DNA of 64,000 bases from an uncultured Roseburia sp. (lineage in GTDB: Bacteria > Bacillota > Clostridia > Lachnospirales > Lachnospiraceae), in contig CANDCP010000008.1 in the NCBI GenBank assembly GCA_947383215.1, positions 16,738-80,737 of the forward strand, in the 5' to 3' direction. Positions 7,690 to 17,322 of the stretch are shown here, in pieces. Both the position numbers and the translations under genes were made by a program. The first letter of the stretch is position 1. Each line of letters begins with the position of its first letter. The notes under the pieces are model-generated. The model saw nothing but the letters and a program-made list of their open reading frames with translations. It did no database searches and had not been told where the DNA came from.

Positions 7690-10161
7690 ATGAGAGAAAA
7701 AATTGAGAAACATATAAAAGATAACAGAGAACTTTATCTGGCGTTTTTCATACCGTTTTTGATTATGGCGGCGGTCTGCGTCGCCCATGGGATTTATCCG
7801 TTCGGAAATCAGTGCTTTTTACATATTGATATGTATCATCAGTACTGTCCGTTTACGACGGAATTTTTCAACAAACTGCACAACGGCGGGAGCTTTCTGT
7901 ATTCCTGGAATCTGGGGCTTGGCTCTGATTTTATCGGATTATACGCCTACTATCTGGCAAGCCCGATGAACTGGCTGCTCTTGTTTTGCCCGAAAGGCTT
8001 TGTGATCGAGTTTATGACGGCGCTGATTCTGATTAAAGTCGGACTGTGCGGATATTCTTTCGCATATTATCTGCGCAGCCATTTTAAGACAAGAAGTTTT
8101 GCGATTGTATTGTTTGCGGTTTTTTATGCGCTTTCGGCGTTTACGTGCGCTTATAACTGGAATATTATGTGGATGGACGGCATCTGGCTCGCGCCGCTTG
8201 TCATTTTGGGCCTGGAGCGCCTTGTGGACGAAGGGAAAGGCGGAATGTATTATATTACGCTTGCCTGCTGTATCTTTTCCAATTTTTATATCTCGGTTAT
8301 GCTGTGCTTTTTCCTTGTGCTGTACTACTTTATTCTGATTATAGAGCGGAGGGGAGAGAAGTTTATTGAGACGTCGTTTCGCTTCGGGCTGTATTCGCTT
8401 CTGGCCGGAGGGACGAGCGCAGTCCTTCTGCTGCCGGAAATAAAGATACTTTCCATCAGCGGTTCGGCGGGAATTTCGTTTCCGGCGCTGGTACAGTGGT
8501 ATTATTCCGTTTTGTCCGGAATGGCGCGTTCCTGCATCAATGTGGAGGTGATAGCGACAACCGATCACTGGCCGAATATTTATTGCGGATGCGCGGTATT
8601 TTTGCTTTTTTTCCTCTATCTGCTAAACCGTAATATCTCATGGAAGAAAAAACTTGCGCGCTTTTTGTTTCTGGCGTTCTTCCAGATCAGCTTTGCGAAC
8701 AATATCCTGACGTTTTTCTGGCATGGGCTGGACTTTCCGGACGGAATCCCCGCGAGGCAGGCATACCTGTACGTGTTTTTGATGCTGGCGGTCTGCTTTG
8801 AGACCGTGCATGAGGCGAAGGGGAATACGCCTCTGCATATTTTGATATCGACGCTTTTGGGTGTCGGACTTTTGGCATTGTTTACTGTGTTTACCGATGA
8901 ATCCGTTGTGACGGCGGCTTCCATCGCGATGACCGGAATTCTGCTTCTGACATATGCGGTGATCTATCTGTTTTACATTGGAAAAGACCGGAAATTTTAC
9001 CGGACGGGCGTTGTGTTTGCCTGTATACTTGCGCTCACGGAGGCGACGGTGAATTTAGACGCGACGGGGGTGATCACGACAAACCGGGACGCATATACCG
9101 AGAATCTCGACAGCTATGAAGATTTGGTTGCGTATGCCGAGGGAGAGAACGAGGGATTTTTTCGGATTGATAAGTACAGCAGATTGACAAAAAATGAGTC
9201 TACCCTGAGCGATTACCGCTCCGCGTCGATTTTTTCTACGCTGATTCATATCAAGGTGGCGGATTTCTACAAGGAGCTTGGAATGGAGGGCGGCAAGAAT
9301 TATTACTGCTACAACGGGGCGACGCCGTTTACGGCGGCATTGTTTTCCGTTAAATATCTGATGACGGACAGCGCGCTCGAAGAGAGTCCCGTTCGCTCTC
9401 TTGCGGATGCCTCGGGCGGAATGTATCTTTACGAAAATAAGTATTCGCTGCCGCTTGGCTTTGTGATCGATTCCGGGTTGAAAGAGCGCTGGAATTATAA
9501 GTGGGGAAACGGCTTGGAGGCGCAGGACGCCCTGTGCAGGGAGCTTGGGGCGGTGGAACCGCTGTTTACGGAGACGTCCACAACCGTTGAGACAAAAAAG
9601 ACGACGATTCATGTCAGCGAGGACGCCTATATCGTCGCCTACTATTCGGACAAAGACGCCAAGACGATTACGGCGGATTACGGTATAAAGACGAGAAAAT
9701 TCACAAAATGCGATCACGTATATCTGCTGGATCTCGGCTGGTGCGAGGCCGGTACCGATATCGTTCTGACCTCCCCCGATACGGATTTGCTGAAAATTCA
9801 GGGCTATCAGATGAATCTGGACACGCTTGATACGGCGTATGAAAAATTAAATGAGACTACAATGGAGCTGCTCTCGTTTGACGACACCTCCGTAGACGGT
9901 TCCGTAGAGCTTTTGAAGCCCGGAAATCTGGTTCTCTCGATTCCGGCAGAGGAGGGCTGGAATATTTTAGTTGACGGCGAGGAGGTCGAAACCGATACGT
10001 TTGGGGATTGTCTGATATCCATTCCGCTTGCGGCGGGAACGCATGAGATATCCTTGAGGTACCGGACGCCGGGGCTGGCCGCGGGCGCGATAATTTCCGT
10101 ATTCTGTATCGCAATATTTGTCGGACTGATTCTGGGAAAAAAGAAGTTAAGAAAAAACTAA
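7690..10161 (+). CDS. YfhO family membrane protein (GT-C-like glycosyltransferase)
   Basis: An 823-residue protein with roughly a dozen membrane helices in its first 480 residues and another near the C-terminus, separated by an extracellular domain. Early motifs HIDMYHQYCPF and GSFLYSWNLGLGSDFIGLYAYYLASP match the YfhO family, where the conserved acidic residue after the first helix is typical of GT-C transferases. Bacillus YfhO glycosylates lipoteichoic acid from an undecaprenyl-linked sugar. It follows the LtaS-like gene by 8 bases, so the two probably form one operon. Substrate sugar unknown. Confidence 0.87.
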   Translation: MREKIEKHIKDNRELYLAFFIPFLIMAAVCVAHGIYPFGNQCFLHIDMYHQYCPFTTEFFNKLHNGGSFLYSWNLGLGSDFIGLYAYYLASPMNWLLLFCPKGFVIEFMTALILIKVGLCGYSFAYYLRSHFKTRSFAIVLFAVFYALSAFTCAYNWNIMWMDGIWLAPLVILGLERLVDEGKGGMYYITLACCIFSNFYISVMLCFFLVLYYFILIIERRGEKFIETSFRFGLYSLLAGGTSAVLLLPEIKILSISGSAGISFPALVQWYYSVLSGMARSCINVEVIATTDHWPNIYCGCAVFLLFFLYLLNRNISWKKKLARFLFLAFFQISFANNILTFFWHGLDFPDGIPARQAYLYVFLMLAVCFETVHEAKGNTPLHILISTLLGVGLLALFTVFTDESVVTAASIAMTGILLLTYAVIYLFYIGKDRKFYRTGVVFACILALTEATVNLDATGVITTNRDAYTENLDSYEDLVAYAEGENEGFFRIDKYSRLTKNESTLSDYRSASIFSTLIHIKVADFYKELGMEGGKNYYCYNGATPFTAALFSVKYLMTDSALEESPVRSLADASGGMYLYENKYSLPLGFVIDSGLKERWNYKWGNGLEAQDALCRELGAVEPLFTETSTTVETKKTTIHVSEDAYIVAYYSDKDAKTITADYGIKTRKFTKCDHVYLLDLGWCEAGTDIVLTSPDTDLLKIQGYQMNLDTLDTAYEKLNETTMELLSFDDTSVDGSVELLKPGNLVLSIPAEEGWNILVDGEEVETDTFGDCLISIPLAAGTHEISLRYRTPGLAAGAIISVFCIAIFVGLILGKKKLRKN

Positions 10162-10193
10162 GAAAATCCCCTGTTTTTTTAAGAGTAATTACA

Positions 10194-10222
10194 TTGACGT
10201 TTTCCATAGAATATTTTATTCT
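10194..10222 (+). promoter_or_regulatory. Candidate promoter upstream of the subtilase gene
   Basis: TTGACG at 10194-10199 and TATTCT at 10217-10222 with a 17-base spacer. It lies upstream of the hairpin at 10259-10294, so a transcript from it would carry that hairpin in its leader. Confidence 0.45.
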
Positions 10223-10258
10223 TTTTAAGGACAATTTATTGTCTGTGCTTATTTGGAA

Positions 10259-10294
10259 GCCGGAGTATGCTTTTTATGGGCATATCCGGCTTTT
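10259..10294 (+). terminator. Hairpin with T-tail between yfhO-like and subtilase genes
   Basis: GCCGGA plus TATGC pairs with GCATA plus TCCGGC with one bulged G, loop of about seven bases, then TTTT. It could end the yfhO transcript or act as an attenuator in the leader of the subtilase gene; only 32 bases separate it from the start codon. Confidence 0.6.
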
Positions 10295-10326
10295 AAATTT
10301 AAAAAGGGAAAAGAGAGGTAGAGGTA

Positions 10327-13300
10327 GTGAGAAAATGTTTTAAGTCATGTCTGTCGGTGATAACCGCGGTATGCCTTGCGGCGTCAGTTCCGGCCGAGGC
10401 GGCGGTAAGACCACAGAACGGACAGGTTGCACAGGAAAAGGGGAGTACGAACAATGCAAAATATGAAGAGGGAGAAGCTTTGATTTTGTACGGGGACAAA
10501 AGCGCTGTGGCAAAATCGTTTGGGAGCGCGAATTCCGGCGCGGATATGTGGATTGAACAGACTTACGATTTTGAGGATGCGGGCGAAGCGGTATCGGCAA
10601 AGACAGGCGGCGCGTCTGTGTCTTCGGGGACGATAAAGGTTTCTCTTGTAAAATCTGATCGGTATACGACGCGGGAACTTGTAAAAAAGCTTGGCGCGCG
10701 TGACGACGTGCTTATCGCCGAGCCGAATTATAAAATCAAGGCTCTTGATTTGGGGAACGATACATATGCAAAATATCAGTGGGCGCTCAATAACAGCGGC
10801 CAGAACAACGGAACCGAGGGGTTGGATATGAATGCCGACCAGGAAGTTCTTATGACCGATGTCGATAAAGAGGAGCGTGTCATAGCGCTTGTCGATACGG
10901 GAATCGATTATACACATGAGGATTTGCAGGATGTTGTCTGGAACAATCCGATTGGAACCAACCAGTTAAAAGGGGAGCACGGATACGATTTTATTAATTA
11001 TGACGCGGATCCGATGGATGACAACGGACACGGAAGTCATTGCTCCGGTATTATGGCGGCGGTTTCCGGAAACGGAGTCGGAATCGAGGGCGCTGCAAAA
11101 AGTGAAAATATAAAGATCATGGCGTTGAAGATTTTAAATGCAGACGGAATGGGATACGGCATGGAGTCTGTCGGCGCATATAATTACATTTACCGTGCGC
11201 AGCAGATGGGAGTAAATGTCGTTGCGGTCAATAACTCCTGGGGTGGAGTCGAGGACGAAGAATCCCAGATTTTGAAGGTTCTAATCGACCTGGTGGGAGA
11301 AAATGGAGCGGTTTCAGTCTGCGCAGCGGGCAATGAAGCATCTGACAATGATCTTATAGAGTCCCTGCCTTCGGGGTATGACAGCAAATATGTGATCTCT
11401 GTCGCCGCGTCGAATGAGAACGACGAGCCGGCAGCGTTTACCAATTACGGAAGGGAAACTGTCGATATTGCGGCCCCGGGTACGGATATTCTTTCTACGG
11501 TGTCCTACGACTGTTTTAATCCGGGAATCTATGAGAACCGCGACGAGCTCTGCTCCGTATTTGAAGACTTTTCGGACGGAAATTTGGTGCGGACGGTCGG
11601 CGCGGGGGATCTGGAGCAGGCCGGTGAAGGCGATATTGCTTACGGGTTTGGAGAAAACGAAGGGGAAGCCGAGGTATCGCTTGCGCTTACGGACGAGGCG
11701 TATTTTGGTTTGAAAGGAGCGAATGAAAAATCGCTGAAGTGGAGTTTGAGCGGCGCGCAGGCCGGAGAGACTTATAAGTTGTACCTTCCGTATAAGGCCG
11801 GAGAGACGCAGACGCCGCTGTTTGGCAGCATTATGGTAAAGGCGGTGGGACCGGCGTATGTGGAGCCGGATTCTGAAGAATTTTTCTTTCCTTCTATCGT
11901 ATCGGTAGGAGAGGCCGGTGTGTCTGAGGACGGCAGCGTGCAGGAAGAGTTAAATGAGTTGGGCATTGTTGGAGTAGACCCCGGAAACTATTGGAACCAT
12001 GTCAGCGCCCAGGGCGTATGGGAGACAGAAGCAGAAGAAACGCGCACCCTTGTGATAAGTCTTGAAGCTGCGGTAGAGGGCGATTATGAGATTTATCTGG
12101 ATCATATGGGAATCAGCAAGGAAAACGTTGAGTCGGACGCGTTTGGAAAATATGATTTCTATAACGGAACCTCTATGGCCACGCCGTATGTGACGGGGGC
12201 GGTTGCGGCGCTTGCAAACGCATTTCCTCAGGAGGATGTGAAGAGACGGATCTCTCATCTGCTCGGGTGTACAAGGAGCAGCGACGCCTTTACGGATCTT
12301 GTCTCAACGGGCGGCGTGCTGGATCTCTCGATGATCGAGAAGCCGAATCCGACGTTAGACGGCATGGAGCTCGACGACGATAAAAATATCCGTGTGGGGG
12401 GAAGTTTTTTAGAAGATGTGCTTGTCTATGTCAATGGCGAGCAGGTGACGCCGCTGCAGCAGACGGAAAATATGCTGGTGTTGGATTCCACCGGTTTACT
12501 GAATAGAGAAATCAACATTATGGTTGAGAAGGACGAGCGTTACCGGTATCTGTTCGGTTATCTCTCGGACGGAAAAGAGTTTGATTTTGCGGGCCGCGTG
12601 GGAGGATATATCTATGGGGGAAAAGTCACGTCAGACGGAGAACACATTTACCACATAGGTTCCGACGGTATGGTAACGACCTTTGACCCGAGAAATGTCA
12701 ACGAGAGCGGAGGTATCTCTTGTACATTCGGAGATTACGGGTTTACGACAGATATTTTCGGCGTAAATAACGATCTTATATTAGATTATGAGCTTGCGAA
12801 CCAGACGGATGTGGTTTCTTTAGACGGCAGGCTGTGGACGGTTTTAAAGCTGGATTTAAGATATGCGCAGGAAAGTATTTTGGTTTCTTATGATCCGCAG
12901 ACAGGATGGAATAAGGCGGCCGATTTGCCGGAAGAGTTTGCGGGGCTTGACGGAATGTCGCTTTCGGTTTATCAGGGAAAACTTGTTCTTCTGGGAGGAT
13001 ATGATGTTTCTACCGGAAATTCCATAACGGGCACGGCATATTTTGATCCCGCGGCGTTAACCTGGGAGAAGGGGCAGGAGCTGCCGGAGGGACGGGCGTT
13101 TTCGAAAGCCGTTCAGACGGGAGGTAAGCTCGTGGTGACTCTTGGAAGGAACAACGAGGAGACGGTTCCGAAGACGCTTGTATTCGACGGAGAGACATGG
13201 AAGATTTCTGCGGCGGATATCGGTTCGATTGAAAAATGCGAGACATTCTATTACTTTGAAGATGAAATAAGTATAATGGGAGTGGATTACTATACCGCGC

Positions 13301-14475
13301 AGATTGGGGCGGTAAAAGGCGGCATTGTCTATGCGGGAGTCGAAGTAGAGAATCTGGGCGATACCCTGTTTTATCGGGCGGATACCGATGAATATGTTCC
13401 GGGAGGCTATTGTATGCCGAAATTTGACGAAGAGGAAACAATTCTTGCCGCATGTTTGCAGGATAAGCTGTATGTATTCAAGAACAGTACGGAAGCCGAC
13501 GAAGAAATGCAGAGCTTTCGGGCGCTTTCTATGCCGGTACAAAGCGGATGCGTGACCGTGAAAGGTACGGTTTCTGACGGCGGTATTGTAGAGGGCGTCC
13601 GCAGCTATCAGCCGGGAGACGTTGTTACGCTCACGGCGGCGGCAAAGGAAGGCTGTTATACAAAGGCGTTTACGGTAAACGGCGTAACCGTCAAAGAGGA
13701 TGCGAGCGGAGCATACCGCTGCCGGTTTGTTGCAGGGACAACCGGAGATGAGGTTACGGTTTCCTTACAGGTCGGCGTACATGTGACAAAGCTTTCGATG
13801 GACGCTGCGTTAGAGCTTGCGCCGGGCGGTACGTTTAAGCTGAAGGCGAGCGCGTATCCGGAGAATGCCGACGACAAAAAAATAACGTTCCAATCCGAAA
13901 ACCCTGGCGTTGTGTCGGTAGATGCGAACGGAACCATTACAGTTGCCAAGAATGCGAAGTCCGGTACAAAAGCGGTGATTACGGCGACTGCGGCAGACCG
14001 GGGAACGGTTTGGGCGAAATGTACAGTGACGGTTGTCGACGCTCCGCTGCCGCAAAAAGGCGAGAAGGCGGACGCCGGCGCGCTTCGCTATGTGGTGACG
14101 AACGCGACGGCACAGAAACGGACAGTCTCCTGCGCGGGATTTGCACAGAAGGTTTCCGCAAAGGTAACGATACCGTCAACCGTTGAGATAAACGGATACA
14201 CGTTTAAAGTGACGGCGGTCGCAAAAAATGCTTTTGCGAAAAAGAAGATAAAGAGCGCGACAGTTGGAAAGAATGTAACGTCCATCGGTTCAGGCGCATT
14301 TAAAAACTGTAAATCCTTAAAGACGCTTACCATCAAAGGAACGTCCTTAAAGACAGTCGGAAAGAATGCGCTCCGCGGCACAGCGAAAAAATTGACGGTC
14401 CGCGTTCCGAAAAAACAAAAGAAAGCGTACGCTTCGAAATTAAAAAAAGCGGGGTGCGCGGGAAAAATAAAATAA
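10327..14475 (+). CDS. Secreted S8 subtilisin-like protease with Kelch-like, Big2 and LRR modules
   Basis: A 1,382-residue exported protease. The start is GTG at 10327 after GAGGTAGAGG, giving a basic-hydrophobic signal peptide that ends near AEAA (residue ~26). A propeptide (~30-145) precedes the catalytic domain: Asp190 in ALVDTGIDYTHEDL, His235 in DNGHGSHCSG, oxyanion Asn336 in CAAGNEA, Ser616 in YNGTSMATPYVTG. An insertion of about 210 residues separates the Asn and Ser blocks; it looks like a beta-rich prepeptidase/P-domain-like module. Residues ~700-1060 contain Kelch-like beta repeats, then a Big2 domain (~1155-1240) and a short BspA-type LRR with a Lys-rich tail (KKLKKAGCAGKIK-like). 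No LPXTG or SLH anchor is visible. A strong terminator follows. Natural substrate unknown. Confidence 0.9.
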   Translation: MRKCFKSCLSVITAVCLAASVPAEAAVRPQNGQVAQEKGSTNNAKYEEGEALILYGDKSAVAKSFGSANSGADMWIEQTYDFEDAGEAVSAKTGGASVSSGTIKVSLVKSDRYTTRELVKKLGARDDVLIAEPNYKIKALDLGNDTYAKYQWALNNSGQNNGTEGLDMNADQEVLMTDVDKEERVIALVDTGIDYTHEDLQDVVWNNPIGTNQLKGEHGYDFINYDADPMDDNGHGSHCSGIMAAVSGNGVGIEGAAKSENIKIMALKILNADGMGYGMESVGAYNYIYRAQQMGVNVVAVNNSWGGVEDEESQILKVLIDLVGENGAVSVCAAGNEASDNDLIESLPSGYDSKYVISVAASNENDEPAAFTNYGRETVDIAAPGTDILSTVSYDCFNPGIYENRDELCSVFEDFSDGNLVRTVGAGDLEQAGEGDIAYGFGENEGEAEVSLALTDEAYFGLKGANEKSLKWSLSGAQAGETYKLYLPYKAGETQTPLFGSIMVKAVGPAYVEPDSEEFFFPSIVSVGEAGVSEDGSVQEELNELGIVGVDPGNYWNHVSAQGVWETEAEETRTLVISLEAAVEGDYEIYLDHMGISKENVESDAFGKYDFYNGTSMATPYVTGAVAALANAFPQEDVKRRISHLLGCTRSSDAFTDLVSTGGVLDLSMIEKPNPTLDGMELDDDKNIRVGGSFLEDVLVYVNGEQVTPLQQTENMLVLDSTGLLNREINIMVEKDERYRYLFGYLSDGKEFDFAGRVGGYIYGGKVTSDGEHIYHIGSDGMVTTFDPRNVNESGGISCTFGDYGFTTDIFGVNNDLILDYELANQTDVVSLDGRLWTVLKLDLRYAQESILVSYDPQTGWNKAADLPEEFAGLDGMSLSVYQGKLVLLGGYDVSTGNSITGTAYFDPAALTWEKGQELPEGRAFSKAVQTGGKLVVTLGRNNEETVPKTLVFDGETWKISAADIGSIEKCETFYYFEDEISIMGVDYYTAQIGAVKGGIVYAGVEVENLGDTLFYRADTDEYVPGGYCMPKFDEEETILAACLQDKLYVFKNSTEADEEMQSFRALSMPVQSGCVTVKGTVSDGGIVEGVRSYQPGDVVTLTAAAKEGCYTKAFTVNGVTVKEDASGAYRCRFVAGTTGDEVTVSLQVGVHVTKLSMDAALELAPGGTFKLKASAYPENADDKKITFQSENPGVVSVDANGTITVAKNAKSGTKAVITATAADRGTVWAKCTVTVVDAPLPQKGEKADAGALRYVVTNATAQKRTVSCAGFAQKVSAKVTIPSTVEINGYTFKVTAVAKNAFAKKKIKSATVGKNVTSIGSGAFKNCKSLKTLTIKGTSLKTVGKNALRGTAKKLTVRVPKKQKKAYASKLKKAGCAGKIK

Positions 14476-14508
14476 ATCCGTTTTGTAAAAAATAGAAACG
14501 GGAAATAG

Positions 14509-14570
14509 AGCATAGTCACACAGACCGGAATTTCATATTCCGCGAATGTCTGTGGGGACTATGCTTTTTT
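14509..14570 (+). terminator. Strong intrinsic terminator after the subtilase gene
   Basis: Long hairpin: AGCATAGTC and CACAGAC on the left pair with GTCTGTG and GGACTATGCT on the right, with a smaller inner stem, followed by six T residues. Confidence 0.85.
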
Positions 14571-14629
14571 GCGTAATTCTGTTATAATAATTGGCACAAA
14601 GAAGAAACCGGATGAGAGAAGGAGGAAGT

Positions 14630-16348
14630 ATGGCGGCAATAGGAATTGATCTTGGGACGACAAACAGCCTGGCGAGCGTTTGGCGCGACGGAAAGATTCA
14701 GTTGATACCGAATGTCTTCGGCGAATTTCTGACCCCCTCCGTTGTAGCTTTTGGCGAGGACGGGGAAGTGTTTGTGGGGAAAATAGCGCGTGAAATGCTG
14801 ATAACAAAGCCGGAGCGCGCGTTTTGTGAATTTAAGAGAAATATGGGTACGGATTTTACATATACGGTTGGAAGAAAGAGCTACCGTGCGGAGGACTTGT
14901 CCGCATTTGTGATCAGACGCCTTAAAGAGGATGCGGAGAGATTTTTGGGAGAGCCTGTGACCGAGGCGGTCATCAGCGTGCCGGCATATTTTGACGATGA
15001 CAAAAGATGCGCGACGAAGAATGCCGGGAAGCTGGCGGGGCTTTCGGTGGAGCGGCTGATTAATGAGCCGTCGGCGGTCGCTTTAAAATACCACATGAAC
15101 TCGGACGAGCCGGAGAGCTTTCTGGTATTTGATCTGGGAGGCGGAACGCTCGACGTTTCTCTTGTGGATGCGTTTGACAATATGGTTGAGATCAAAGCCG
15201 TTGCCGGCGATAATCATCTGGGCGGAAAGGATTTTGACGAGGCGATAGAGCAGGATTTTTATGACAAAAGCGGGATACGGAGGGCATTTTTGCCGGGGGC
15301 GGAGCTTGGAATTGTAAAGAAAGAAGCCGAGCGCTTGAAGAAAATGCTTTCAGAGGGCAATGAGGCAGAGCTTACCGTTCGCCTGGGCGGGAACGATTAT
15401 GCGATGCGTATGACAAATCAGGAGCTGATTCACATATCGGCCGGGTTGTTCCGGCGGATTTCGGAGCCGATTAAGCGTGTCATGAATGACGGCGGCGTGA
15501 CATGGGATGAGATTGACAAGGTGATTCTTGTGGGAGGTTCATCCAGGATGCCCGTGATAGAGCAGTATATCAAAAGTCTGGTCGATATTCCGATCGTCAG
15601 GGATGAGGAGCCGGATGAGGGCGTTGCGCTTGGCGTCGGCATTGCGGCCGCCATCAAGCAGCGGGACGGCGGGGTAAAGGATCTGGTGCTTGCCGATATC
15701 TGCCCGTTTTCGCTCGGAACGGCATTGTATGACGGAACATTTTCGCCGATTATAGAGCGGAACGATACGCTGCCGTGCAGCCGGACGAGGTATTACGTTA
15801 CGGTGAACGATTATCAGACGGAGCTGACATTTCCGATTTATCAGGGAGAGAACCTGGTTGCGGAAGATAATCATCTGCTTGGCGTCTTAAAAATCAAGGA
15901 TTTGCCGAGGATGCCGAAAGGGCAGGCGGGAGCGAGCGTGACATTTCTGTACGATATCAACGGGATTTTGGATATAAAAATTGTCAGCGATAAGCAGTCG
16001 GTACATAAGGTGATGGTAAATAAAAAGATGGGCCTGACCGAAACGGCATTGGAACATCGGTTAGACGAGCTTAAGCAGATGACGCTGCATGCGGCGGAGA
16101 AGGAGGAGAACCGCCTGCTGATAGAAAAGGCCAAACGGTTATATCAGGAAAGCAGCATTCTGGTGAGAGAATATATTGCGGAGCAGCTGCGTCATTTTAC
16201 GCAGACGCTGAATTTTGGGAGCGACAGAGAAATTCGCGAAGAGTACATTCGTTTTACAATGTATCTGGAAGCGATCGAGCAGAATAAGTTTGATATCGGA
16301 GAATTCACGGAAGAATTCTGGAAAGAAAACGACAGGGAAGAAGAGTAG
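14630..16348 (+). CDS. Hsp70-family chaperone, HscC-like
   Basis: A 572-residue Hsp70, shorter than DnaK (about 610-640), with the actin-type ATPase signatures GIDLGTTNSLASVW, VFDLGGGTLDVSLV and VILVGGSSRMPVIEQ, and a substrate-binding beta domain starting near DICPFSLGTALYDG. The C-terminal lid is short and lacks the acidic EEVD-like tail. This fits the HscC group of specialised Hsp70s that work with dedicated J-proteins; the next gene, 5 bases on, is such a J-protein. ATG at 14630 follows GGAGGAAGT. A TATAAT lies at 14583-14588 but its -35 box is poor. Client proteins cannot be inferred. Confidence 0.88.
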   Translation: MAAIGIDLGTTNSLASVWRDGKIQLIPNVFGEFLTPSVVAFGEDGEVFVGKIAREMLITKPERAFCEFKRNMGTDFTYTVGRKSYRAEDLSAFVIRRLKEDAERFLGEPVTEAVISVPAYFDDDKRCATKNAGKLAGLSVERLINEPSAVALKYHMNSDEPESFLVFDLGGGTLDVSLVDAFDNMVEIKAVAGDNHLGGKDFDEAIEQDFYDKSGIRRAFLPGAELGIVKKEAERLKKMLSEGNEAELTVRLGGNDYAMRMTNQELIHISAGLFRRISEPIKRVMNDGGVTWDEIDKVILVGGSSRMPVIEQYIKSLVDIPIVRDEEPDEGVALGVGIAAAIKQRDGGVKDLVLADICPFSLGTALYDGTFSPIIERNDTLPCSRTRYYVTVNDYQTELTFPIYQGENLVAEDNHLLGVLKIKDLPRMPKGQAGASVTFLYDINGILDIKIVSDKQSVHKVMVNKKMGLTETALEHRLDELKQMTLHAAEKEENRLLIEKAKRLYQESSILVREYIAEQLRHFTQTLNFGSDREIREEYIRFTMYLEAIEQNKFDIGEFTEEFWKENDREEE

Positions 16349-16353
16349 GAAGT

Positions 16354-17289
16354 ATGGATATATGGGAAACGCTCGGAATAGGAGCGACAGACGATATTAA
16401 GCAGATAAAGGCGGCCTACGCCGCGAGGGCGAAGGAGCGGCATCCGGAGGAATATCCGGAAGAATTTAAGCGTTTGCAGCAGGCGTATAAATCTGCCGTG
16501 CAATATGCGAAATTTCAAAAGGAGCGCGAACAGAGCCAGGGCGTTATTGTAACGCTAAATACCGAAAAACAAAAGGACATTGACGACGGGCAGTTTAACT
16601 ATGAGGAGGTTGAACAGACCGACTGGCAGGAATGTTTTTTCCGCGAGTTTTTCTGCGTTGCATGGAACCCCTATCTTATGAATAATCTTATCTGCTGGGA
16701 ATATATATTAGGGCGGCCGGCATATCGGGATTTACTGTTCGACGCGGAGTTTTGCAGAAATTTTATTATGACGGTCTGCGCGCTCTCGGGGTGGAAAAGA
16801 GATACGATTTTATTATTCGACAGCTGGGTTAAATCGGGCGGGGCAGACGGCGACAGGGGAGTAGAGCTGTATCGATGGAGGAGGAGAAAGAGGAGACGCT
16901 TTTCGGGTTTTGCGTTGCCGGTGAAAAGCAGCGTGACGAGAGAGCAGAAAAAAATGCACGACGTACTTTTGGCCCGGATGGTAAAGTCGGGAGGAAAGGA
17001 TCTAAGCAGCGAGGAAAATATCAGGTGCTACCTGGCGTTTTATCTGCCGTATGCGATGAAGAATCAGACCAAAATAGAAAAAATGTACGGCGAGAACCGG
17101 CAGGGAGGACAGGCGCTTGCGGCACTTATTGTCGGCGGGGCGGCCGCGCTTTTGGTTATGGCGGCAATCTATCTTTTTGCGCCGGATAAGGGGGAAGTTC
17201 AGAGAGAGAAAAATATAAAAGCGGCTTCGGAGGAAATCAGGCGGTACAATGAGAAGTTAAAAAGAGAGGATATTATAGAGCGGACATGA
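16354..17289 (+). CDS. J-domain co-chaperone with C-terminal membrane segment, HPE variant
   Basis: A 311-residue protein with an N-terminal J domain: MDIWETLGIGATDDIKQIKAAY, loop RHPEE, then FKRLQQAYKSA. The canonical HPD tripeptide that stimulates Hsp70 ATPase reads His30-Pro31-Glu32, a conservative Asp-to-Glu change. The middle (residues ~60-245) is helical and unassigned. One hydrophobic segment near residues 253-275 is followed by a charged tail, so the protein is likely a tail-anchored membrane J-protein. It follows the HscC-like Hsp70 by 5 bases, like the DjlB/DjlC-HscC pairs of enterobacteria. Whether HPE works is an open question. Confidence 0.8.
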   Translation: MDIWETLGIGATDDIKQIKAAYAARAKERHPEEYPEEFKRLQQAYKSAVQYAKFQKEREQSQGVIVTLNTEKQKDIDDGQFNYEEVEQTDWQECFFREFFCVAWNPYLMNNLICWEYILGRPAYRDLLFDAEFCRNFIMTVCALSGWKRDTILLFDSWVKSGGADGDRGVELYRWRRRKRRRFSGFALPVKSSVTREQKKMHDVLLARMVKSGGKDLSSEENIRCYLAFYLPYAMKNQTKIEKMYGENRQGGQALAALIVGGAAALLVMAAIYLFAPDKGEVQREKNIKAASEEIRRYNEKLKREDIIERT

Positions 17290-17322
17290 GAAAGAGCGCC
17301 TGAGTAAAAAGGAGGAGCGGAC

